From NCBI GenBank assembly GCA_022600515.1, contig JAHZKG010000047.1, positions 1-40,784 on the forward strand: DNA of 40,784 bases. Reading direction: 5' to 3'. Source of the DNA: Gammaproteobacteria bacterium. Lineage in GTDB: Bacteria; Pseudomonadota; Gammaproteobacteria; Legionellales; Legionellaceae. This document shows, one piece after another, positions 18,239 through 25,314 of the stretch; the stretch's first letter is position 1, and each line of letters opens with the position of its first letter. A program made the position numbers and the translations under genes. The notes beneath the pieces are model-generated. The model saw only the letters and a program-made list of their open reading frames with translations. It ran no database searches and had not been told where the DNA came from.

Positions 18239-18284
18239 CTCGTATAATTCGTTCAAAAAAAGAGCGAATTATACGAGATTTTTT
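18239..18284 (+). terminator. Rho-independent terminator on the + strand, upstream of rimO
   Basis: CTCGTATAATTCG (18239-18251) and CGAATTATACGAG (18265-18277) form a perfect 13-base stem that extends inward by two pairs and one G-U; the loop is A-rich. ATTTTTT follows at 18278-18284 on the + strand. Read on the + strand it is a typical terminator; on the minus strand no T-run follows. It would stop + strand transcripts running antisense through rimO. Confidence 0.7.
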
Positions 18285-18296
18285 AAGGGGTTACAA
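18268..18296 (-). promoter_or_regulatory. Candidate rimO promoter inside the palindrome
   Basis: On the minus strand TTGTAA (18296-18291) and a perfect TATAAT (18273-18268) are 17 bases apart, about 40 bases before the rimO ATG. The -35 overlaps the stop codon of the upstream gene and the -10 lies in a terminator arm. Confidence 0.5.
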
Positions 18297-19037
18297 ACCT
18301 TCTTTGAGATATAAATTATAATTTTTCTTGAATTCACCATCGTCTTGATAATCAAGTATGGCAAGATTAATCGCTTTGATGAGTCCAGCACTTTCTGAAC
18401 TCACTGCAATCGCAAAACCAAAACCGATAGGAAATGGTTTTCCAGCGGGTTTAAATAAATGAGATGAATTACTTCCCCAGTAATTTGCTTTAGGGACTGT
18501 TAGAAGCGCGAGTGTTATTTGATTTGTATTCAGTGCATGAACCAATGCGCTATCTTGCTTAAATGAAACAAGGGCAAGTTCTTTGATATCGAGTAAGCGA
18601 ATGCTGCGCCTAAATGCCCCGTCAGCTAATATACCAATGCGTTGGTCCGCGAGTTGACTCAACTTAAAAGGCTGCTTGATATGTGTTTTATCTGTGGTAA
18701 TAAACTGTGCTTCGCTGGTAAGATAAGGGATTGAAAAGTTGATTTTCTTAGAGCGTTTTACCGTAATAATAATACCACCAATGGCAACATCCGCTTTTTG
18801 TGCATTAAGGCTAGGCAGAAGGTTTTTAAAATCCGTTGGAATATATTCACAACGCCGCTTGAGTGTTTTGCAAATATATTCGATGGTTGCAATATCAAAG
18901 CCATTAAACTGATTTTTAGCGCTCTGCATAACAAACGGGGGCGAAAACGCAGGAATTGCAACACGAAGCGGTGGGAGCTCAGCAAAAGCCATATGTGAAA
19001 AACAAAGCACAGAGAAAAAAATAAGCCACTTTTTCAT
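18291..19037 (-). CDS. Periplasmic solute-binding protein, family 3 (amino-acid type)
   Basis: A 248-residue product with a Sec signal peptide (MKKWLIFFSVLCFSHMAFA, cleavage after AFA) followed by LRVAIPAFSPPFVM, the usual first strand of amino-acid binding proteins, then FNGFDIATIEYICKTL and DVAIGGIIITVKRSKKINFSIPY, which fit the SBP_bac_3 ligand pocket. The arginine-rich site of E. coli ArtJ/HisJ is only partly recognisable, so the ligand is not assigned. No permease or ATPase gene is adjacent; it may work with a transporter elsewhere or have another periplasmic role. Confidence 0.82.
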   Translation of the reverse strand: MKKWLIFFSVLCFSHMAFAELPPLRVAIPAFSPPFVMQSAKNQFNGFDIATIEYICKTLKRRCEYIPTDFKNLLPSLNAQKADVAIGGIIITVKRSKKINFSIPYLTSEAQFITTDKTHIKQPFKLSQLADQRIGILADGAFRRSIRLLDIKELALVSFKQDSALVHALNTNQITLALLTVPKANYWGSNSSHLFKPAGKPFPIGFGFAIAVSSESAGLIKAINLAILDYQDDGEFKKNYNLYLKEGL

Positions 19038-19246
19038 GATGAATTAAACAATTAAATAAATGTTACCTAAAGGTATAGCATAAGAAACAGTGTTCTGTCT
19101 GTTTGCGCGATATACTTTCATAGCACTTAGGAGCCATAATACGCCCCCATTTATCTGTAGCGTGCGGTTGATTCTGAAGGATGTTCTAATCCTCGTGTTG
19201 TGGTCACAGATACAAGTTGTTTCTATAATTGGTCTTAGTGGGTAAC

Positions 19247-19275
19247 TAGCACTCAGCTATTGATGGCTGACGCTA
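19247..19275 (-). other. Hairpin at the 3' end of the S4-domain gene
   Basis: TAGCACTCAGC (19247-19257) and GCTGACGCTA (19266-19275) pair with one bulge and include the stop codon of the leftward S4-domain gene. No T-run follows on the minus strand. It may stabilise the 3' end. The rest of the gap 19038-19246 shows no coding frame I would support. Confidence 0.3.
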
Positions 19276-19497
19276 CTGTTGATGATCACTCAACTTTAAC
19301 CGAAATATTTCATCATTTATTTCAATTGTATCTCCTGAAACCATCTTTTTTCTTTTCTGTTTTTCTATTATGCCGTTTACCAATACGGTGCCTGCAGCTA
19401 TCAGATTCTTAGCTTCTGCTCCACTTGAGGCGATCCCTTCAAATTTAAGAATTTTAAAGAGTTCAACTGGTTCTTCATTAATGAGAACATCGTTCAT
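19273..19497 (-). CDS. RNA-binding S4 domain protein (YbcJ-like)
   Basis: A 74-residue protein that is essentially a single S4 RNA-binding fold: VELFKILKFEGIASSGAEAK, then LIAAGTVLVNG and a basic stretch ending in VSGDTIEI. It matches the small YbcJ-type proteins (E. coli about 70 residues), whose RNA target is not established. I chose the ATG at 19497; its GGAG ribosome binding site overlaps the stop of the upstream VF530 gene, indicating coupled translation. Confidence 0.88.
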   Translation of the reverse strand: MNDVLINEEPVELFKILKFEGIASSGAEAKNLIAAGTVLVNGIIEKQKRKKMVSGDTIEINDEIFRLKLSDHQQ

Positions 19498-19505
19498 ATG
19501 ATTTA

Positions 19506-19778
19506 TCACTCCAGTAATGATGAGTTGTCGCAATTGTTTCTGTTTAAGAAATCACGATAGAGGGTTTCAACTTCAATCCTTGCCCATGGTGTTTTTCGCA
19601 GGAATTTAAGGCTTGAATTAATGCTGGGGTTAGAAGAAAAACAGTTAATATGGATTCTCTCCGCCAAGCCTTCCCAGCCATAACAAGTCAACAAACTATT
19701 TAAGATCATCTCTAGGGTAATACCATGCAGTGGATCATTAGAAATTCTGTTCATCAACGATACCTTTTTTTTGCTCAT
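19506..19778 (-). CDS. VF530-family DNA-binding protein (DUF2132)
   Basis: A 90-residue protein with the family core [27 protein letters not shown] and [20 protein letters not shown]530 proteins are small DNA-binding proteins of unclear biological role. The ATG at 19778 is preceded by AGGA. It is the first gene of a two-gene unit with the S4 protein, 8 bases apart. Confidence 0.9.
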   Translation of the reverse strand: MSKKKVSLMNRISNDPLHGITLEMILNSLLTCYGWEGLAERIHINCFSSNPSINSSLKFLRKTPWARIEVETLYRDFLNRNNCDNSSLLE

Positions 19779-19946
19779 TGAGATTTATTCCTGATGATCT
19801 TATCATGAAAATACGGACACCTCACTGATCAGTGAAATTTCAATAATGAGGTAAGGGTGTGCGTAAACTGAGATAGTTAGCCATAAAAAAACATAATAAC
19901 AATCAAATTGTACATTATATTATATATAATGGTTTGACTCTGTTCT

Positions 19947-21188
19947 TTATGCGGCGTTTAATAATGCTTCGAGGCCACCTTCGGCCAAATCAGTGAGTAG
20001 CAAAGCAGTTAAGTGCGCACGTTCAATCAAGCTATCAACCACTAAGAATTCTTCTGGGCTATGAATATTGCCACCGCGTACGCCCAGTGTATCAATCACG
20101 GCGAGTCCTGCTTCGGCTAGATTATTGCCATCAGAGCAGCCACCGGTATCTTGCCAGTTCAGTGTAGCGCCTTGAGATTCGGCAAGTGCTTGCAAGCGCT
20201 TAAAAAGAGTTTTACTTGCAGCATTTACTTGTTTGACTGGGCGGCCAAAGGCGCCATGCAAAGTCAGGGTATAATCCTCATGTTCTAATTGCTTAATCAT
20301 GCGTTGAAATTGCAGCATCACCCAGGCTTCATCATCGGGATGACAGGTTCGAATATCAAGCTTTGCAACCGCTACATCAGGTACAATATTAAGGGCTTTT
20401 CCGCCAGCGATTTCACCAATATTAAACGTGATGTTGCGCGTGTTTTGATTGAGCTGGTTAACTTCAAGTAATGCCTTAGCAAGATAAATAATTGCGTTTC
20501 GCCCTGCTTTAAATGCTCTTCCTGCATGTGCTGTTTTGCCACCTGCAACGAGTGTGAACTTTCCACTGCCTTTGCGATTGCGTGCAAATTCGCCGTCAAT
20601 ATTTACAGCCGGCTCATAGACCAAAGCGGCTTGATAATTCGCGCGAATTTTTTTAAGAAATGCAGCAGATGCAGGGGAGCCCAACTCTTCGTCTGCGTTA
20701 ATCACAACATCCCAGCCCATGCTTTTTGAGATGTCAGTTTGTTCAAACGCATCGAGTGCGTGAAGCATTGCAATCAAACCGCCTTTCATATCAGTTACCC
20801 CCGGACCATTTAAGATGCCAGGTTTTAGCTCTGTGATGGTTTGGAATGGGTGAGTTTGATTAAAAACGGTGTCCATATGGCCGCTTAATAACACACGACG
20901 AGACAGATGCGGGCGTTTACGAAGATAAAGTATAGGGCCAACGGCCCTGTGTGTTTCATCTCCTGAAAGGCTGATGTCTAATATGGGAGGGAGTTGAATG
21001 GTTTCAGCTTCATCAACCAGTGGCATAAAGGCTTGCTTTAAGGCGTCAAGCATCCGGGAGAGGCCGTCTAAATTTTGGCTTCCTGAATTAATATTACAAA
21101 AGGTATGGAGCTGCTCAAGCATTATATCTTGATGTGAGTCCAAGATGTGCTTGAGCAGTTCTGCGTATTCAGCGACTGATTTTTTCAT
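19947..21188 (-). CDS. M20-family metallopeptidase/hydrolase (carboxypeptidase G2-like)
   Basis: A 413-residue zinc hydrolase. Metal and catalytic residues are visible: His104 and Asp106 in LLSGHMDTVFN, Asp133 in GPGVTDMKGG, the Glu pair 167-168 in INADEELGSP, and later HAGRAFKAGRNA (dimerisation domain) and GNIHSPEEF near the end with the last metal His. The layout is that of glutamate carboxypeptidase/CPG2 members that cleave C-terminal Glu or related amides; the substrate is not determined. It lies 32 bases downstream of the Mrp ATPase and probably shares its transcript. Confidence 0.88.
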   Translation of the reverse strand: MKKSVAEYAELLKHILDSHQDIMLEQLHTFCNINSGSQNLDGLSRMLDALKQAFMPLVDEAETIQLPPILDISLSGDETHRAVGPILYLRKRPHLSRRVLLSGHMDTVFNQTHPFQTITELKPGILNGPGVTDMKGGLIAMLHALDAFEQTDISKSMGWDVVINADEELGSPASAAFLKKIRANYQAALVYEPAVNIDGEFARNRKGSGKFTLVAGGKTAHAGRAFKAGRNAIIYLAKALLEVNQLNQNTRNITFNIGEIAGGKALNIVPDVAVAKLDIRTCHPDDEAWVMLQFQRMIKQLEHEDYTLTLHGAFGRPVKQVNAASKTLFKRLQALAESQGATLNWQDTGGCSDGNNLAEAGLAVIDTLGVRGGNIHSPEEFLVVDSLIERAHLTALLLTDLAEGGLEALLNAA

Positions 21189-21220
21189 AAAATATATTTA
21201 AATATATTATGTGATTTAAT

Positions 21221-22060
21221 TTACTCTACCACTATGGGGGGAAATTTGTCAGCATAATTGAGCGGGCGCACGCTCAAGGCATCGTGCGTTGCCATTGCAA
21301 TGTGTCGGAACGCGTTGATAAGCGTCGGGTTGTCGCTAAGGGCTGAGGGGGTGCCATTGTCTGCATTTTCTCTAATTTGTGCATGCAGAGGTAATTGGCC
21401 AAGCAGCACGCTGCCATGTGTTTCAGCTAAGTGTTGAGCGCCGCCTTCACCAAATAATGTGCTGTGGTGTCCGCATGCAGTGCAAATGTGTTCGGCCATA
21501 TTTTCAATAAGACCTAGCACATGAATATTGGTTTTCTGAAACATGAGCAATGCTTTTTCAGCGTCAGCTGTTGCGACGGTTTGTGGGGTGGTAACAATAA
21601 GAGCCGCTGTGAGTGGAATCTTCTGGACAAGACTGAGCTGAATATCACCCGTTCCAGGAGGTAAATCAATCAGCAAGTAGTCGAGTTCATCCCACTGTGT
21701 TGCATCAATGAGTTGAATCATGGATTTGGCGAGCATTGGACCACGCCAAATTAAAGGCATCGCTTGCTCGGTTAAGTACCCAATAGACATGGCTTGAATG
21801 CCATGCGCTTGAACGGGTAGGTATTTGTCGCCATTATATTGAACCGGGCCAGATTGACCTAAAAGCTGTGGAATACTAGGGCCATAAATATCGGCATCTA
21901 AAATCCCAACACGTGCGCCAAGCTTGGTCAGTGCTGCTGCAAGATTAACGGTGACGGTTGATTTACCCACCCCACCTTTGCCTGAGCCAATGGCAATCGT
22001 ATTTTTAATGCCACGAAGCTGTTTGCCAGGTAATTGTGTAATATGTGATTTTATATTCAT
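21221..22060 (-). CDS. Mrp/ApbC/NBP35-family iron-sulfur carrier ATPase
   Basis: A 279-residue P-loop protein with the deviant Walker A IAIGSGKGGVGKSTVTVNL, switch DADIYGPSIPQLLG and Walker B LLIDLPPGTGDIQL. A CxxC pair in HICTACGHHS is the usual cluster-bridging site. It carries and delivers Fe-S clusters (family knowledge). It lacks the N-terminal MIP18-like domain of E. coli Mrp. The ATG at 22060 has no good ribosome binding site; a TTG at 22090 overlapping the helicase stop would add ten residues and would couple the two genes. Confidence 0.92.
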   Translation of the reverse strand: MNIKSHITQLPGKQLRGIKNTIAIGSGKGGVGKSTVTVNLAAALTKLGARVGILDADIYGPSIPQLLGQSGPVQYNGDKYLPVQAHGIQAMSIGYLTEQAMPLIWRGPMLAKSMIQLIDATQWDELDYLLIDLPPGTGDIQLSLVQKIPLTAALIVTTPQTVATADAEKALLMFQKTNIHVLGLIENMAEHICTACGHHSTLFGEGGAQHLAETHGSVLLGQLPLHAQIRENADNGTPSALSDNPTLINAFRHIAMATHDALSVRPLNYADKFPPIVVE

Positions 22061-22086
22061 GTGATTAATCAAGGCTATATTTTGAT

Positions 22087-25000
22087 TCAAAAAGAATCAG
22101 GTAAAGAGTAGTGCATTGTAGCTTGTTTCGTTTTAGATTCCCATGCCCACTCAACCCAGTGCGTATCTTCAAGGTAGAATAAACCACAATGAATCGGCCA
22201 CTTGGTATGCTCTGCCATATATTTTGCGTAACGATTGAGTTGTATTTGATACTGGCGCTGTTGTTCTGGTGTGTGTTGTCCGGTTTTAAAGTCAATAATC
22301 CAGTAGATGCCGTTGTCTTCAAATAAACGGTCAATTACCCGTGTGTTGAGGCGATTATTTTCAAATACAAGCAGGGCATATTCACTGTGCTCATGTGTGT
22401 GCTGTTGAATAATCCATTGGCCACGCGGATGATTAAATAGCGTTGTAACCCAGGTTTTAATCTGGTTTTCTGCGCGTTTAAAATCAGCTTCAGGTAGCCC
22501 CAGTTTTTCAAGTGCTGGGGTGGCCAGCTGCCAAGGAATATCTTGAATGGTTTTAGGGTGATACTTACACATCCACTCTAAGAGTTCATGTGTAATCACA
22601 CCTAATGCACGGGCCGGTGTTAAGTCGGGTAACACCGAGGGAGGATTAGGATTTTTCTCGGGAACAGCTGTTTTTTGTGGGCTATAAAAGCTATCTGGGA
22701 GATAGGTTCTGTTCGGATGTTCCGGCGGTGTGGCCTGTGTTAGCTGCTCTGTACTGACAGACTCAAACGGATAGTCTTTTAAGCAATCTCGAAATGTATT
22801 TTGAGAGATGGTTTTTGTGTTATCAAAAAGATATAACCGTTTTTTTGCGCGTGTTGCTGCCACATAGAGTAAACGTTGTTGTTCATATTGATTTTTTTCA
22901 GCATCTAGCTCACCTAAATAAGTATATAAAGCTGAATGGCTATCATGTGCCGCATTTAATGGCGAGATTAAAATTAAATCTTCTGCGTTGTCAGAGGGTA
23001 GTGTTAACCAGCGTAACAATGGCTTATCGGGTGCTGGTGCGCGCCTGCCAAGGCCTGGTAAAATAACCGTATCAAATTCAAGGCCTTTGGCCTTATGAAT
23101 GGTCATGAGTTGGATGCGGGCTGACTGCGTTTTTTTTGTATAGAGCTTTTGGAGCTCTTGTTCTAATAAAGCAAGCTCTGAAAGTAATCCATCTTGCTCA
23201 AACTGCTCCAGCTTATCCCAAAATGGATCTAGATCGTATATTTGGTCGGGCGTTAAAATAGCCTCAAGGTGAAGTCCTTTCAGTGTATTCAATATCCAAA
23301 TAATCAGTGGGTCTTGATGGCGTGCTTGAATAGATTTTTTCAGAACATCATAAACAAAATTTACACGCGTTTGGCCTGTTTGGCTGAGTTTTTTAATGCA
23401 ATCTGGGTTATCGAGTGCTGTTGGAATGCTTGCATAAGGTGCATGATTTGCGATGTGATGTAAATCAGTCAGGGTTAAGCCGCACCAAGGGCCTCTGAGT
23501 ACAGAAAGCCAAGCAAGACGATGGGTTGGCATTAAAATGGCTTTAACTACAGACCAAATGTCTTTGATATGCGTTAAACTCATCGTCAAATCAGTATCAA
23601 GGCCTTCGTAGGGAATATTTTCTTGACTGAGCGCTTGTGTGATTGCGGGCAGCTGTCTACGTGAACGGACTAAAATCGCAAGGGTTTCGTCTGGATTGTC
23701 TGCGAGCTGTTGTTTGCTTAAGGCTGCAATAGCAGCTGCTTCCTCCAGTGCATGTTCGCACTCAAAAGCCTGAATAGGGGATGATGTATCGTGTGTGTCC
23801 AATAAATGCTGTGTTGCTGTTGCGGGGTGAAATGAAACAGCCCCCGATTCAAGATCGTCTTGAGCGGGAAAAATGTCAGAAAAATACTGGTTTACCCAGT
23901 GTACCAGAGTCGCATCAGAACGAAAATTAGAATCAAGATACAGGGGGGTGAGTTTGATGGCGCCAATGCCTTCTTGTTGTGCCCGAAGAAAAAGACCTAC
24001 TTCGGCAGCGCGAAAGCGATAAATAGATTGCATCGGATCGCCAACGACAAATAAGGTGCGTCCATCTTCAGGTTCAAAACCACGGACAAGACGTGTGATG
24101 AGTTCAAATTGTTGTATGGAAGTATCTTGAAACTCATCGACTAAAAGATGCTGTATGTTGTAGTCAAGATATAAAGCCAAGTCAGTGGGGGTATTATCAA
24201 AACCAAGTGCATCAAGCGCTTGGTGTGTAATCCCAGAAAAATCTGTGGATTGTGTGGCCTGAAAAATTAAGTGCAAATGACCCGCTAATAAGGGAAGCAA
24301 GGTGAGCAGTGCTTGCAGAGGCTCCCATTGTTCATCAGGATAATGAGGCGAAGGCAATGCGCGCACACGTAAGAGCGCATCAAGAAAACCAGGCGTTTCT
24401 TTGAGGTCTTCAAGCAGTATTTTGCTCTCAGCTTTTAATGTTTTATAACGCGCTGGTGGGCAGTTATCACGTTTGAGTCCAACATGGTGGTCAAATGATT
24501 TACGTAATTTTTTTTGAGTGGTCAGCAGAAGTGAAGCAAGTGCGGCTGTTTGTTTGCTATCAAAAGTATCCGGTGTATTTAAATCATTGAGTGCGTTGCG
24601 CGGAGAATCAGGATTATTTTCAAGCTGGACCACTTCTAATGCGAGCTGTATGAGTTGCGTGGCCTGCTCGGTGGGCAAGGCTTGTTTGAACTGATAAATA
24701 GCATGTTGTTCAATGTGTTTTAAGGCAGCTTCTAAGTGGGTTTTGTCTTGAAGGCGTGCTTGATACACAGGCATTAACCACTGATCACGCTTTGCCAGTT
24801 GCTCTGTTAATAACATCAGTAATGTATCTGTTCGGTTATCTAAGTGTGTGAGCAATATCGTGATCGCCTGCTTGTAATCGGGAGAGCTGATGGCATGGGT
24901 AACGCAGGCACGCGCAGCTTTCCAGTAGAGCTTGCTTGGGGTATCAGTAACGGTTGCATAAGGCACATGCTTGTCTTGCAAGGGCATGGCTTGTGCAAGG

Positions 25001-25314
25001 CTTTGGCAGAGTGAATCGAGTGTTGTTACGCGTAATCTATTGGGATTATTTAATAACTGCCAATCAAGAGATTCGTCATGTGCTAAGACAGCTTCGTTTG
25101 TTCTTAATGTTTTTAAAATGCGCGCTTGCATTTCATGGGCCGCTTTACGGGTAAACGTCAGTGCGACCACTTGCTCAGGTGCTTCAACTGTTAGAAGAAG
25201 CTTTAAAAACCGCTGGGTTAATATTTCGGTTTTACCTGAGCCTGCGGGTGCTTGCACAATAGCAGACAGGGTTGGATTAATGGCTGCTTGTCGTGCACGC
25301 TCGTCGCTTAGCAT
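22087..25314 (-). CDS. UvrD-like helicase with C-terminal RecB-type nuclease (AddA-like)
   Basis: A 1075-residue superfamily 1 helicase-nuclease. Walker A is APAGSGKTE (residues 22-30), motif II is Asp393-Glu394 in VDEFQD, motif III is VGDPMQSIYRFR and motif VI is YVAATRAKKRLY. The C-terminus carries a PD-(D/E)XK nuclease: GVITHELLEWM, Asp1008-Phe-Lys1010 in IIDFKTG and then YQIQLNRYAKYM. This is the AddA/RecB layout for processing double-strand breaks before recombination. AddA normally needs AddB, which is not adjacent. The start codon overlaps the stop of the lysine-pathway fusion by 7 bases, so translation is coupled to an unrelated gene. Confidence 0.9.
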   Translation of the reverse strand: MLSDERARQAAINPTLSAIVQAPAGSGKTEILTQRFLKLLLTVEAPEQVVALTFTRKAAHEMQARILKTLRTNEAVLAHDESLDWQLLNNPNRLRVTTLDSLCQSLAQAMPLQDKHVPYATVTDTPSKLYWKAARACVTHAISSPDYKQAITILLTHLDNRTDTLLMLLTEQLAKRDQWLMPVYQARLQDKTHLEAALKHIEQHAIYQFKQALPTEQATQLIQLALEVVQLENNPDSPRNALNDLNTPDTFDSKQTAALASLLLTTQKKLRKSFDHHVGLKRDNCPPARYKTLKAESKILLEDLKETPGFLDALLRVRALPSPHYPDEQWEPLQALLTLLPLLAGHLHLIFQATQSTDFSGITHQALDALGFDNTPTDLALYLDYNIQHLLVDEFQDTSIQQFELITRLVRGFEPEDGRTLFVVGDPMQSIYRFRAAEVGLFLRAQQEGIGAIKLTPLYLDSNFRSDATLVHWVNQYFSDIFPAQDDLESGAVSFHPATATQHLLDTHDTSSPIQAFECEHALEEAAAIAALSKQQLADNPDETLAILVRSRRQLPAITQALSQENIPYEGLDTDLTMSLTHIKDIWSVVKAILMPTHRLAWLSVLRGPWCGLTLTDLHHIANHAPYASIPTALDNPDCIKKLSQTGQTRVNFVYDVLKKSIQARHQDPLIIWILNTLKGLHLEAILTPDQIYDLDPFWDKLEQFEQDGLLSELALLEQELQKLYTKKTQSARIQLMTIHKAKGLEFDTVILPGLGRRAPAPDKPLLRWLTLPSDNAEDLILISPLNAAHDSHSALYTYLGELDAEKNQYEQQRLLYVAATRAKKRLYLFDNTKTISQNTFRDCLKDYPFESVSTEQLTQATPPEHPNRTYLPDSFYSPQKTAVPEKNPNPPSVLPDLTPARALGVITHELLEWMCKYHPKTIQDIPWQLATPALEKLGLPEADFKRAENQIKTWVTTLFNHPRGQWIIQQHTHEHSEYALLVFENNRLNTRVIDRLFEDNGIYWIIDFKTGQHTPEQQRQYQIQLNRYAKYMAEHTKWPIHCGLFYLEDTHWVEWAWESKTKQATMHYSLPDSF

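Noticed and set aside
19905-19935. A/T palindrome downstream of the M20 gene as a terminator
   Set aside because: It is a low-complexity TA stretch without a GC stem; pairing is expected by composition.
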